A stretch of DNA of 64,000 nt from NCBI GenBank assembly GCA_019009955.1, contig CM032229.1:149651001-149715000 (forward strand), in the 5' to 3' direction. The notes below the pieces were generated by a model. It saw nothing but the letters and a program-made list of their open reading frames with translations. It had not been told where the DNA came from and made no database searches. The translations under genes and the position numbers were made by a program. Of this stretch, positions 47,118-59,949 are shown one piece after another. Each line of letters starts with the position of its first letter. Positions within the stretch are counted from its first letter, which is position 1. This DNA is from Riptortus pedestris. Lineage: Eukaryota > Arthropoda > Insecta > Hemiptera > Alydidae.

Positions 47118-48833
47118 GTATTTACCATAGCCCTTTATGCACAATTAATTGTAGTTACTAAAATATAGCAGGTTTATCCATAAATTTTAATACAGTTATA
47201 ATACAGTCCATTTACATCGCTTCTAATCATAATAAAGAGAAGCCTCGAAACACTTCATGCATTATTTTTATTTTGACAATAGTTACATGAACTGCAGGTT
47301 TTAGAAACAAATAAAACCCCATTGAGAAAGTTGTAGACTTCTTGAGAGCTAACTTTGATAATGCCAAAGCATTCGCAATCACTTGTCTGTATCTCATAAC
47401 ATATTGAGAAAATGTAACCCAAAGCTCTGGAATCAATTGTTGGTTTATGCTATTTGTAAGAACTACAGATGAGCACTCTTGTGAAAAAAAGTTACACAAA
47501 AATGCCTAATAAACCTCCTTATACAGGAACTTTACTCCCGTTACAACCTTTGAACCTCAGATAACGTATTTAATTTTCAATATGTACAGACGAAAGAAAC
47601 GTATCTCCTAGAATCTTACCATAATATTACATAAGAATGGCTAATTAAATTTTAATTTCTCTTAAACTTTTTTAAATCTTATTCTAGGTAGGTTTCTTGG
47701 TGTGACGTAAAGCCCTGGAATGAGGTATAGCTTAGATTTAATAAAAATCCAGTAATTACTATAATTTTATTTCTTTTCATCGTGAATTAAATATACCTAT
47801 TACATAGGCTTTGGAGATTGTCATTAAAAAGTAAATACATAAAACTCATTTAACCAATTTCTTAACTGAATTTCCATTTTTTTTTTGTTTCATTCTTGTA
47901 TTATTTCAGAAAATATACCTTAACAACAGTCAAACAATGTATATGTAGTCACGAAAATAAATCAAACGAAGGCCAAAACAATGAACAGTATTTTGCATAC
48001 AGGAAAGGAATTGAGTTAGCCCCGCTCAATAACTTCTAAATATAGAAACAGGCCCTGCTCAGAATAAGCTGCCAATAATCTTGAAATTCTTATAAGAAGC
48101 ATTCCTGTGTTCTGTATAATTCTAGTTCGATTATAGGTCACACTTGAAAAAAGGAAAAGTTTATGAGAATACTCAAAAATTTAAATGCAAAACTCTGTTG
48201 CTCTTATTATTGATCTTTTCTTTGTAAGAGAGTCAGTTCAATTTTGGAACAGTTAATATTCTATTACATTTCATCAGGTAGTATAAAACAATAAAAAAAT
48301 TTCCTTAAGGGAAATCTGCTAAAAAAAGAACATTCTAGATTATAAACTTAGCACTTACTGATAACTAGAATTCCTTTATCCAAAACAATACACATAGAAA
48401 AATTCTGAACACAAACATCAGTAAGAAATGTATCATGTACATATGTTCTTACTGCAGACACACAATTTATGTAACAGACAAATGCACATGGAAGCTCTCA
48501 CCATAAACGGCTTTGTTTCTAAAGTTCTTGAGAAACCTTTTTAAGTGCCTGCGAAAACACCTATATCCTTGCATATAACCAATTTTCCTATAGTCATGGA
48601 ATTTATTAAGGGATACAATAAGTGATAACAGAGGATAAGATAACCTGGATGTTATGTCTCATGTACTCTTTTCCCAGTATACTGCAATATCTGTTGGGTT
48701 TTTGCCCTGATCTTACTTACTTACACCTTATCTTCTTGTTTCGTGCTTTTTTTAATTACCTTAATCATAGATGCACTCTGGATAATTGCCATTGCCGAAT
48801 CTTATTCTTCCAGTCTTCATTATCAGCTGCATC
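47118..48833. other. Unassigned DNA with a solo H 5' end
   Basis: A 90-codon minus frame (47227-47499) is unrecognised. At 48300-48323 TTCCTTAAGGGAAATCTGCT is an isolated H 5' terminus (minus orientation). The rest shows nothing. Confidence 0.45.
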
Positions 48834-49740
48834 CATAACCAGGATTTTTGCCGTAACCCACTCTTCCTGTAGCTGCATTTCGTATTCATCCAGTTTTCTA
48901 CAATATCAGCTGCAGCCATAACCAGGGTTTTCTCCATAACCCACTCTTCCTGTAGCTGCATTTCTTATCCTTTCAGTTTTCTACAATATCAGCTGCATCC
49001 ATAACCAGGGTTTTCTCCATAACCCACTCTTCCTGTAGCTGCATTTCTTATCCTTTCAGTTTTCTACAATATCAGCTGCATCCATAACCAGGATTTTTCT
49101 CCATAACCCACTCTTCTAGTAGCTGCATTTCTTATCCTTTCAGTTTTCTACAATATCAGCTGCATCCATAACCACACGTTTTGCCATAACCCACTCTTCT
49201 AGTAGCTGCATTTCTTATCCTTTCAGTTTTCTACAATATCAGCTGCATCCATAACCAGACGTTTTGCCATAACCCACTCTTCTAGTAGCTGCATTTCTTA
49301 TCCTTTCAGTTTTCTACAATATCAGCTGCATCCATAACCAGACGTTTTGCCATAACCCACTCTTCTAGTAGCTGCATTTCTTATCCTTTCAGTTTTCTAC
49401 AATATCAGCTGCATCCATAACCAGACGTTTTGCCATAACCCACTCTTCTAGTAGCTGCATTTCTTATCCTTTCAGTTTTCTACAATATCAGCTGCATCCA
49501 TAACCAGGGTTTTCTCCATAACCCACTCTTCCTGTAGCTGCATTTCTTATCCTTTCAGTTTTCTACAATATCAGCTGCATCCATAACCAGGGTTTTCTCC
49601 ATAACCCACTCTTCCTGTAGCTGCATTTCTTATCCTTTCAGTTTTCTACAATATCAGCTGCATCCATAACCAGTATTTTCTCCATAACCCACTCTTCCTG
49701 TAGCTGCATTTCATATTCTTTCATGCTTCTGCATCAACAT
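48834..49740 (+). repeat. 83-bp minisatellite, about 11 units
   Basis: Units begin at CAGCTGCATCCATAACC: 48834 (73 bp to the next), 48907, 48990, 49073 (84), 49157, 49240, 49323, 49406, 49489, 49572 and 49655. Two variants exist: CAGGGTTTTCTCC with CTTCCTGTAG, and CAGACGTTTTGCC with CTTCTAGTAG. Variant order is A, A, hybrid, B, B, B, B, A, A, A-like. An 83-bp period is not a multiple of three, so the array is not a coding repeat. Degenerate related sequence continues to about 49930. Confidence 0.95.
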
Positions 49741-50883
49741 CTGCACCATAAGCCTGGACTCTTACCTTGCTTCCTCTTCTTGCTGTTGTCTTTCTTATCA
49801 GTCCAGTTTTCTGCATTATAAGATGCACCCATAACCAGGAGTTTTGTCATAAACCTCTCTTCCTGTTACTGCATTTCTTCTTCTGCCCTCCATATTCGGC
49901 ATTACCACCTGGACTCTAGCCAACCCCTTCTTCCTGCTACTGGAACCCTTCACTCAGTCACCCGCGTTATCTGCTGCATTCATTGTCTGGCCTATGGCCG
50001 TAACTTTCTTATGCTGCACTTCTTCTGCTTACGTCAATCTCCTCCTCCCTGTTGCACGTAATCTTCCTGCTCTTTCTTCTCTCAAATTCCGGCGATGCCG
50101 GTTGAGACAATGCAGCCTGGCCGCTTGCCATTACACCACTTCCTGATGCTCCTCTTATTATTTGGGAATAAAATTAGGCGCATTTAACAACGTAGATTAA
50201 ATTGTAGTTCACAGTTGTTCCGTCATAATCGTTCTTAACTTTTCAAGGGAAATTTATTCATCTTGCATACCACTTACTTATTAATATATCTATTTATTTT
50301 ACTTTCAATTTGAAATATCCGCAATATTAATGATACAATCTCTAGTTTGAGACGAGTAAAAGCGAATGTCCATATACCGGATGAACTTGATATTTTCTTT
50401 TGCTCGGGGATCAGAGCTAGCTTTGGGGATTAAGCTCTGGGACTTGGAGGCAGTATAAAGTATGCATGGAACGCTGGGAACCAAGACAACCCTCCCATAT
50501 AAATATTTGATAAAACTTAGTGTTCACCTCTTTACCTGCCTCTGGCCGTATTACTAACAAATGTTCCCCAGGTGTGCCTGATCTTGCTCTTTTCCACGTC
50601 CCTGCTGTTCCTTTAGAAGGCTTCCACCTTCAGCCACATCGAATCCACTGCAAATCCTCCAAATATATGCTATGTTCTATCTTTCGGTTGGTTTTTTATT
50701 TCCAAATTCTAAATTTGATTGTGCCCCACAGTCTTCTCAAAATGGCATAAATGTGAGATGTGTAGCTCCAATAATAAATATTGTACAGTTCATCGGATAA
50801 TTAATGATCCGTGATGATTAATAGTCCTTTATGGACACAAGCTATAAGCGGTTTACGTTTACGTAATGCTCCAATTCATTTTG
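49741..50883. other. Degenerate repeat edge, then unassigned DNA
   Basis: 49741-50150 is C/T-rich and still carries fragments of the minisatellite (CTGCATT.., CCATAACCAGGA). A 76-codon frame at 50520-50750 is unrecognised. Confidence 0.45.
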
Positions 50884-51574
50884 TATTGGTACATACTGGT
50901 AACACAACAACACCGTGAATAAATACAAACGGAAATAAGAAATGTTTCATCCAATTTCAATAACCTGCCGACAGGAAGCGTTAGGTTAGAAATGTAAATA
51001 AACGGGTCAAACTGCCTCACACCGGAAAGAAAAACAATTACTGAAATATATAAGAATATAACATATTAATTTTATTGAGAACTATTTACTATATCTAGTA
51101 CTGTAATTAATAATGAGTCAGAATAATTGTTATCTCAATCAATAAAATTTTAGTAGTCCAAAACTTTAAGATGGGGGGGGGGTCACCAGAAAATATTTGC
51201 ATGTATCTCGTATAATAAAGGTCCCTTGAATACAATTTTTGGTATTTAAACCTCCAATAATGTGATTTATTATGTAGCAGAATATTATTTACGTAACATG
51301 AGTAGAAGTGGGGGTTTGCTGAAAACTGAAAAATGCAAATATCTCGGTTAATATTCAAGATAGAGAATACACGTATACAACAATATTTATTGTAAATTTA
51401 ATTTTCAATAAGATTGGTTATATACAATGTTTCGATCCGATTCATAATAACGGATCGAACCCACTGGTTCGATTTCAGCCGTTAACGAACTTGATCTTTC
51501 TTTTTACATAAAACGACTAAATATCGAGTTTAGTAACGATCAAACAAAAATTGCGACCGCTAGAGCGGTAACAG

Positions 51575-51614
<40 letters not shown>

Positions 51615-51736
51615 TTGAACGGACCTCATTTTCGTCATCTACTAGGTAGGATCGATGGACATTTGAAGAAAAATTTCGAAAATTCCGTCATGAGTACAAC
51701 CTCAATAGCTGATTTCCCTTAAGGGAAATCTGCTAA
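50884..51736 (-). mobile_element. Family H element, long form, 3' hairpin end missing
   Basis: Starts in the long-form block (ACTGGTAACACAACAACACC), as does the copy at 26294, so both lack the same terminal section. Then core, (TA)n at 51581-51610 and an intact 5' end, ATTTCCCTTAAGGGAAATCTG, followed by AAAATGGG. Confidence 0.8.
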
Positions 51737-52562
51737 AATGGGTGGGGGAGATTCTCAATTGAAGCCTAATTCCTCAGTAAATAATTAATAATTAATGAAA
51801 TAGAAGCGAAATATTTAAATTGAATATTTCAATTCCTTTCATAAAAATGACGATTACCATAAAGAGCCGGAACGCCATAAGGTAGGCATTCATAACTGAT
51901 TCTACACGAGGCCCATGTGAAAGCATCGGGAAGGGTCAAGGCGAACATTGATATGAATAGGAGATGGTAGTAGAAACGGTTATGGAATAAGAGGTAGGAT
52001 AAGGGTTGATGATGATGAGGGGGTGGGGGTGGGACTGTTATCGGCTGTGATACGGTATTCCTCAGAGGAAGCCCCCCATTCTGTTTAAATGTGATGTAAA
52101 TTGGGTCCGTCTTCCAGCTCCAGCCATCAGATCCAGTCTATTTGTCCTCCGATTCCAGCTACTCCTCATTCCTCCAGCCAGGAGCGGCGGTTCAAAGAGA
52201 ATTTAAACTCCTACTCATCAACTGCAAGGCCTCTAATGATAGTGATTGAAGAAAGGGGGCTCATTATTTTCAAAATTGGAGGAAATTCTAAGATCAGAGG
52301 TATAAGAATAGCTTTTGCATTCAAGGACGAATACAATTTCATTTGCTCATCGTTAAATCTAATAGACAAGATCAAGACCATCATTCACTTTTGGACATTT
52401 AGTTTCATGACGGAAGACTATAAATTTTGTATTTTCAAACAAAGCATAGTTTCTATTTGACAGTCCGGTATTTTTGGGCAAAAATCAGAAACATTCTGCT
52501 AGTGGTAGAAGACAAAAAGTTTTGGCATATCAAGTAGTGGGTTGGTTCCATGTACTACTACG
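51737..52562. other. Unassigned DNA
   Basis: A 119-codon plus frame (52101-52460) starts Ser-rich and is unrecognised. No repeat shared with the rest of the window was found. Confidence 0.35.
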
Positions 52563-54118
52563 TACGCCGACTCAAAAAAGTTTCCATACAAAAAAAATTG
52601 ATTTAAAGGTGGGGAACATTTAGAAAAAAAATTCATTTATTGATTTATGTTTACTTAACAATTTGAAGTATAGAAAATATCATAAAAATTGTTCGCAATT
52701 TGTTCATAGCTATATCATAATATAAATATTAAAGAAAATTAAGACAAAAAAGTTTCCATACATTAGGAAAATATTACACAAACATTTTATCAGCCAATAT
52801 CAATACCTTGTGGAACCACCTTTGACCCTCAAAACTTCAATTAGTCTACCTTTCATACTATGGACAAGTTTTTTGGTTACATCGCTGCTAACTGAGTCCC
52901 ATTCTGTCAAAAGTGCTGTTTTTAGATCTTCTTTCGTTCGAACACCATGATTTCTCATACGCCGTCCCATTTCATCCCATAAATGTTCTATGGGATTCAT
53001 GTCTGGTGATTGGGGAGGAGTGTGCAACTGCTTTGGAACATTGTATGTTAGCCATTCTTTTACTTTCTTGGCGGTGTGCTTTGGATCGTAGTCCTGCTGA
53101 AAAATAAAATTTCGCAAAAGTCCAAGTTTTTCAGCTGAACTTTTTTAATTGTTTTTTAGGATATCAATGAATGGATACTGGTCCATTATCCCATCAATGA
53201 AAACAAGATTTCCAACTCCAAAAGCACTCATACACCCCCAAACCATTACACCTCCACCACCATGCTTAAAGGTTGGGCTAAAACTTTTTGAAAGTAGAGC
53301 TTCATTGCCCTTTCTCCGAACGCGACACCTTCCATCTGGTACAAAAAGGTTGAATTTTGATTCGTCCGAAAATATTACAGTATCCCAGAATGATTCTGGC
53401 TTATTGGCATACTCCATGGCAAACGCCAGCCTCTTCTTTTTATTTTGTTTGCTTATAAAGGGTTTTTTCCTTGCAATTCGTCCGTGAAATCGTTCTCTTC
53501 TCAGGACATTTCGGACAGTTTCTGGATTAACTTGTACTCCGTAATATCTTTGAAGTCCACTAGTTAAGGATGTTGCACTACTATGAGGATTTTCTCGCAC
53601 TTGTTTGAGTAAATTGCGTGTATGAATCCTGTTCAATTTTCTGGGGCGGCCCGAACGAGGCCTGTCCTCCAATGTTTTTAATTTACCATGTCTTTTCAAC
53701 ACATACTGCATGCGATTTATTTAGAGTAGTTCCAATTTTTCGAAGAGAAAATCCATGATTTCTTAACCGCACAATTTGGTCACGAATGCACTGCTCTACA
53801 CGCATGATGATGATTCAAGTGAGGCTAAACCTTAACTAAAGATTGAAAATATTATAGCGATTATGGTTTGGGATTAAGTAAAAGCATTGAATGGAATTAG
53901 CAATAAGATGTCATTGATGTATGGAAACTTTTTTGACCTCCGGATTAAAGTTGTTTACCTTCTTGCTATTGGATTAGTGATCCAACATTGACTTGTTATC
54001 ATGTTGATGTACCTTTGTCCCAACTATACCTTGATTCTTAATAAAATGAATATAATTAATGTATAAATAACAAAGATGGAAAAAATGAATTGTATGGAAA
54101 CTTTTTTGAGTGTGTGTA
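52563..54118 (-). mobile_element. Tc1-like transposon, nearly complete, with IR/DR termini
   Basis: TA at 52563-52564 and 54117-54118 bound a 1552-bp element. Each end has an outer ACTCAAAAAAGTTTCCATAC repeat (52570, and inverted at 54092-54111). Each also has an inner CAAAAAAGTTTCCATACAT repeat (52743, and inverted at 53917-53938). Paired direct repeats within long inverted ends are the IR/DR arrangement known from Sleeping Beauty-type Tc1 elements. The terminal five bases differ (CGCCG versus CACAC), so one end has drifted. The transposase has two breaks. Confidence 0.92.
52800..53805 (-). pseudogene. Tc1-like DD34E transposase, two disabling changes
   Basis: The start ATG at 53803-53805 opens MRVEQCIRDQIVRLRNHG, a paired-type helix-turn-helix, in one frame. 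Near 53711 the frame shifts to MQYVLKRHGKLKT, then the GRPR-like hook RSGRPRK, a second DNA-binding helix region and IFSDESK (first catalytic Asp). A TAA at 53145-53147 interrupts, with the frame unchanged: AEKLGLLRNFIF, QQDYDPKHTA (second Asp) and NPIEHLW (Glu). Exactly 34 residues separate the second Asp from Glu, which defines DD34E. The C-terminus ends at 52800. Only one frameshift and one nonsense codon suggest fairly recent loss of function. Confidence 0.9.
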
Positions 54119-54239
54119 TAATAAACAGCCAAATCTGTTGATAGATACCGCCGTTTCTTGCTGATCATCAAATACAGATAGCGCCACAAATGCTTCCGAT
54201 ATTAAGGCACCATTTTCAAGAATTCCTTCAAGCCGTTTT
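54119..54239. other. Spacer between Tc1 element and H
   Basis: Short unassigned segment. Frames seen across it are shadows. Confidence 0.4.
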
Positions 54240-54362
54240 AGCAAATTTCCCTTAAGGAAAATCTGCTATTGAGGTCATACTCATAAAGCGATTTTCAAAC
54301 ATTTTCTTCAAATGTCCATCGATCCTACTCAGAAGATGACGAAAATGAGGTCCGTTCAAAAT

Positions 54363-55095
54363 TACACTCATTGTCAAAATGTTACACACACTTCAAAAAT
54401 AGTTATCCCTACCCTCCCATCTTTGCAAATTACTCGCAAAACAGTAATATAATAATCCATTACTCACCTGAAGTATTTGGGTTCTCAAGCCAAAAATATA
54501 TACTTTTTTATTAAATTTTCGAATCAAGTGAAGGCCCGTCAAAATGTTAGACACGCTCCCTGATAAAAATAAATAAAACTCATTTTAAAATGTTGTGGCC
54601 TTTCCACCACCATTTATTAATTCAGAGATTCTGTTTGGTAATGAATCGTACAATTTTTTTATTGTTTCTTGAGGCATTTCTTCCCATGAAGCCAGAATTG
54701 CAGATTTCAACTCCTCGATTGTTCCGAATTGTCTTGACTCAGAGTACACCTTTCTTGTAAGAATTCCCCAAACGTTCTCGATAATATTGGGGAGACAGCA
54801 GGCCAGTCTAATTTCTCAATTGTGTTGCGAGTAAACCAGTCTTTAATAATTTTTGTTGAATGTATTGGGGCGTTATCTTGCTGGGAAACATGTGTGCCTT
54901 CAGACATGTCATTAAAAGTCAACTTTTGTTCCTCTAACAAAGTTTTATACTCAGCTGAGTTTATTTTTGATGAAACAAATACCAAATTACTTTTTTTTTG
55001 TAACCAATGGATGAGTTGAAACAAAACTGAGGAATGTCCAGAGATTATTAAAAAAGTCAAAAACATTAGTTAGAAAAAAATTGAAAAGAAAACCA
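54363..55095 (-). mobile_element. Second Tc1-like element, one end only
   Basis: Begins at TA (54363) with CACTCATTGTCAAAATGTTA. A second copy of GTCAAAATGTTA with GACACGCTCC lies at 54538, an IR/DR-type half end. The other terminus is not recognisable. The sequence differs from the element at 52563, so it is a separate family. Confidence 0.65.
54585..55066 (-). pseudogene. Tc1-like transposase C-terminal half, broken
   Basis: Reads VSSKINSAEYKTLLEEQ, then SQQDNAPIHSTKIIKDWF (second catalytic Asp) and KLDWPAVSP. A frameshift follows near 54800, then IIENVWGILTRKVY (catalytic Glu), TIEELKSAILASWEEMP, LYDSLPNRISELI and a stop at 54585. The QQDNAPIHS and ENVWG blocks are diagnostic of Tc1/mariner transposases. 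The N-terminal domain and first Asp are missing. Confidence 0.85.
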
Positions 55096-55242
55096 GGCTA
55101 ACTTCGGTTCTAGTAGTGGGTTTCCGGCAAAAGCTACTTCGCCCGATTCCGTAACTGTTTGGCTCTCGTGAAATTTCTCTATTGTAAAAACCTAATGTGG
55201 GATATCTGCTTAGTTTACGCACCCCCTGCGTGACAGACTTTT

Positions 55243-56001
55243 TAGAATATTGAATATAAAAGAGACGGACAGAACGAAACATATGAATTCTGATTTTTGG
55301 AATGATATGGAGCACGAAAAAATTTTACTACAATCAAATTGTAATAGACTTACAGTATAAGCTATTGTGCGTCTGACATTTTGAAATTTTTATTTGTTAG
55401 AGCTCCTGTGGGGCAGACGTTTTTTGATATTATATATTTTTTTTAATTATACACTTTCATATAATACAATAATTATTAGTATTTATAAGGCTTTTAACTG
55501 AGTAAATGTTTGTAGTTGACCAATGCAGATGAGAGGGTCCGTTGCGTAACTATATCAAGCCAGAAGGTAGGGGTGCGCCCTCTGTGTACACAGTGGTAAT
55601 TATTTATTAAGAGGGTGAGTGATTTCATAAAGCACTTTAGGGATGGCCCTGTGCTTGAGATGCATTAGCAGGCTTGTGCTTGAGCCAAGCGGGAAACAAT
55701 AGTTTGTGTGTACACACTGCTGTTGAGGGCCACGTCACGTGCCTCTACTCCTTCTCCCTCCCATCACAAGCACATATATTTATTACACTCAGCAACTTAC
55801 AGCAACAACTCAATTATAAATTCCCTAGTAAGCCATGCATTAAATATGCATTTGAACCTTCATTGAAAGTCTCTCGAACCTCTTGATGAAAATATTAAGA
55901 GTATATGAGCAAACACCAAAATATTGAAAGGATAATTTCATATATTGTAAGGTCTACTGCCAGGCGCACATTGGTGCAACCGAGGGTCCGACTGATCTGA
56001 A
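55243..56001. other. Unassigned DNA
   Basis: A 70-codon frame at 55674-55886 is unrecognised. GTGTACAC-centred palindromic segments occur twice (55584 and 55708) in otherwise plain sequence. Confidence 0.4.
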
Positions 56002-56502
56002 TAAAGTCCGTCACGCAGGGGCTGCGTAAAGAGAAATCTCCATACGAGTGCCGAACAGTTACGGAAACGGCCGAACTAGCTTTCGGCGGGAACGAATCGA
56101 AGCGGCCATAGCTCGTTACACTTAATAAAAATGCAAATATCTCGGTTAATATTCAAGATAGAGAATAAATGTATATAACAATATTTATAGTAAATTGAAT
56201 TTACAATAAGATTAGTTCTATACAATTTTTCGATCCGACGTATAGTAACAGAGATATTTCGAATTTTCGAAAATCCCTCCTCTAAATCCCCCCCTCCTCC
56301 CACTGGTCCGATTTAAGCCATTAACGAACACGGTTTTTATTTTTACATAAAACGTTTAAATATCCAGGTTGGTAATATTTTATGACGGACCTCATTTTCG
56401 TCATCTCCTGGGTAGGATCGATTGACATTTGAAGAAAAATTTTGAAAATCACGTCATGAGTACGACCTCAATAGCTGATTTTACTTAAGGGAAATTTGCT
56501 AA
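56002..56502 (-). mobile_element. Family H element, TA tract deleted
   Basis: The 3' hairpin is intact, but the subterminal AAGCAGATTTCCC is missing (CTGCGTAAAGAGAAATCTCC). Core present. Where the TA tract should be, GGTAATATTTTATGACGGACC joins the two halves. 5' end TTACTTAAGGGAAATTTGC. Confidence 0.8.
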
Positions 56503-57559
56503 CATGACCAAGTAAACATGATGAGACTACGAGACGATGTTATATAACACAACTAGGAATTGGATACACGTGATAGAGAGAAAAACAATTCAATTTTTCA
56601 TAGAAATGGAAGTTCACCTAATAATCAAACACAATACATACTGAATCCTATCCAAGTAAAAAAGTATAAATTCCACATGGCTTGGTGATGAATGGTAGCC
56701 CATACATTATTACAGTATTAAAATAAGACTTCCTAAGACTATAGACTTTCCTAAGTTTTCAGTCAAAATGTGGTATATTATTGGGTTTTATTTCCAATCC
56801 TGTGGTACAATTTATTTACATTTTCTTAAATAAGCCGTCTCTTAAATATTTTCAAACTCTCTTTGATTAAATTTTTGAAGTATTCATTACTTTAATCAGT
56901 ATAAGCAAAACATTTTCATTTATTTATTGTTCCCTTTTTATTAAACTTTATTTATTTCTCTTATAAGATGTTTGGATTTTATGAACAGTTTATTAATTTA
57001 TTGAATTATTTATTAACTTAATATTATTTGATTATTCCTATTTCTGTTCATTTTTTGTTTATAGTCATGCTTAAATATTTTCTAGTTCTTATTTTTACTT
57101 CTTTTTTCGCATAAACTTATTATTCAATTTGTTCATGTTTATGTAGATGTGTTGTGATTGTTTTTATGTTTGTCATTTTTGTTTTTGAACAACATCGCCT
57201 TGCAAACAATGCTCCAAATAAATGAATTATCTGAAAATACATTTTTTCATCAAAATCTTTGTCAGATGAATATGTGAGAAATTATTTTTTTAGATTAATA
57301 CACTAACTGTGTATTACAAAACGGATCCTTTGTGATTACCTCTTTTGGAGCTATCCTTATAAATTGATATGAAATATCGTTATTTGGGATCCATCTGAGC
57401 AATAAAGAAACCCTCTTAGCTCGTGCAGTCAGTGCGTGGTGGACTTTTTTAACGAAGATCTTGTCGTCTTTAACCAGGAGAAAAAACGATTTGTTTCAAT
57501 TCTCGTTGCTTAAATTCGAATAATACTAGTAAGGGGAATCAAACTGATTAGGATATCAC
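56503..57559. other. Very AT-rich DNA
   Basis: T-rich on the plus strand, with no coding signal. CGTGCAGTCAGTGCGTGGTG followed by GACTTTTTT at 57430-57452 may be a worn H 3' end. Confidence 0.45.
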
Positions 57560-58290
57560 ACTAGTAGGATACTTATTAGGATAACACGCTTATAGGATAT
57601 ATACTTAGCACTAATAGGATATATACTTAGCACTAATAGGATATATACTTAGCACTAATAGGATATATACTTAGCACTAATAGGATACATACTTAGCACT
57701 AATAGGATATATACATAGCACTAATAGGATACATACATAGCACTAATAGGATACATACTTAGCACTAATAGGATATATACTTAGCACTAATAGGATATAT
57801 ACTTAGCACTAATAGGATATATACTTAGCACTAATAGGATACTTATTAGGATATCACACTAATAGGATACTTATTAGGATAACACACTTATAGGATACAT
57901 ACTTAGCACTAATAGGAGATATATTTAGCTCTAATAGGATACATACTTACCACAAATAGGATACTTATTAGGATATCACACTAATAGGATACTTATTAGG
58001 ATAACACACTTATAGGATACATACTTAGCACTAATAGGAGATATATTTAGCTCTAATAGGATAGATACTTACCACAAATAGGATACTTATTAGGATATCC
58101 CACTAATAGGATACTTATTAGGAAAACACACTTATAGGATACATACTTAGCACTAATAGGAGATATATTTAGCTCTAATAGGATACATACTTACCATAAA
58201 TAGGATACTTATTAGGATATCACACTAATAGGATACTTATTAGGATAACATGCTAATAGGACACTGATTAGGATCACACACTAATAGGAT
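57560..58290 (+). repeat. 22-bp satellite with a 122-bp higher-order repeat
   Basis: 57600-57840 consists of near-identical 22-bp units (CACTAATAGGATATATACTT plus AG). From 57837 a 122-bp composite unit starts with GGATACTTATTAGGATATC and repeats exactly in phase at 57959, 58081 and 58203. It contains several diverged 22-bp-like pieces ending TACCACAAATA. The sequence is almost free of C on the plus strand outside CAC/GCAC steps. No coding potential. Confidence 0.95.
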
Positions 58291-58430
58291 GCAACTAGAA
58301 GTCGGATCATCTGCATAATTGGTCAATGTACCGGCATAGATACCAAAAGAGCAGGTTTCGAGCTCTGGCAAGTATATATTGATTTCATCTCATAGTTATA
58401 CATTTTCATAAATATATATGAGTGCGTGTT

Positions 58431-58435
<5 letters not shown>

Positions 58436-58514
<79 letters not shown>
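58436..58514 (+). repeat. (TG)n microsatellite
   Basis: About 78 bp of TG with one TATG interruption near 58485. Confidence 0.97.
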
Positions 58515-59081
58515 GATAAGTAACTAAACGAGATAAATAAGATCTATAGAGGTGTTTATTTTTTAAGTTCTTTATATCAATAAAATTCAGTGAATTATCA
58601 TGGATAGTGAAAAAAAATCAGCTTCAACATTCTTCCCCAACAAACATACTACACAATATTCCTATTAAATAGATAAGAATTTTGTATACAAAATAAATTT
58701 TGCCCTGAAATTTAAAACCAATAGCTCCTTCAGTGAATCACTGTAGAATTCTGCAGTTTGATTTCGTTTAGGTACTATCACCGACTCTCCTTCTTGAAAG
58801 AGTGTTTTATGTTTTATATTAAGGACGTATCATTTAGCATTTGAGTCATTTACAGTATTCAGATCTTGTACACAATTCAGTAGGCCTTGATAAAAGTAAT
58901 AAATTGCAACGAAATGTCCGCAAGATGAAATAGTTTTATTCCAATCTAAGAGACCGACAACAACTTCACATAAGGATAGAATGCAATATATTTTTTTAGA
59001 ACATCAGTAGCCTGGAACGGTCATGTGACTTACTAGCCATTACAAGTTAGAATATTTTGGTCCATATGAGAATAAAAAAAG
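58515..59081. other. Unassigned DNA
   Basis: No gene or shared repeat seen. Confidence 0.5.
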
Positions 59082-59887
59082 TCCGTCATTCAGTCAAGTT
59101 ACAATACAAGTTAATAATCTCTGCAACGGAAAGCGGTTGAATTGTAAACAACTAGACCAACCTCATAGCACAGAATAGATAGATAAACCGAAAAGACAAA
59201 CAATTAATGAAATATATCTGAATATAACATATTAATTTTATTGAAAACAATTTACTAAAGCTAGTCCTGTAATTTGTAATGAATCATAATCAGTTTTATC
59301 TCAATAACTCCAATTTTAGTAATCCAAGAATAAAAAAGTCCGTCACGCAGGGGCTGCGTAAACTAAGCAGATTTCCCACGTGAAGTTTTACAATAGAGAC
59401 ATCTGCCTAATAACAACTGTAGTAGTAAGAAACCTCTAAACCTAAAACATTATTTAGGGCGTAATAACCCAGTAGTTTCTAGCCCCAAATAACAGTTAAC
59501 CTAACCTCTAAACCTATTCACGAGGGACGAATAGTTAAGGTAACGCCCGCCAGAGCTCTCGGCGGAAAGTCCGAACATAGCCTACTGGTGACCACACGCA
59601 GAATACAAATGCAAATATCTCGGTTAATATTCAAGATAAAGAATAATTGTATAGAACAATATTTATAGTAAATTTAATTTTCAATAAAATTTATTCTATA
59701 CAATTTTTTGATCCGACGCATAATAACGGAGATATTTTGAATTTTCAAAAATCCCCCCTCTAAACCCCTCCTCCCACTGGTCTGATTTCAGCCATTAATG
59801 AACTTGATCTTCCTTTTTACATAAAACGATTAAATTCCGAGTTTGGTAACGATCAAACAAAAATTGCGACCGCTAGAACGTTAACAG

Positions 59888-59949
<62 letters not shown>

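Larger units (their letters stand above)
54240..55242 (+). mobile_element. Family H element split by a Tc1-like relic
   Basis: 5' end AGCAAATTTCCCTTAAGG, then CATCGATCCTACTCAGAAG and GAGGTCCGTTCAAAAT at 54362. H resumes at about 55096 (CTAACTTCGGTTCTAGTAG) and finishes with GGGATATCTGCTTAGTTTAC, a weakened hairpin and CAGACTTTTT. The middle of H is missing, lost with or after the insertion. Confidence 0.75.

Noticed and set aside
48834..49740. CRISPR-like array
   Set aside because: The whole 83-bp unit is repeated with no unique spacers, and the context is a eukaryotic genome.
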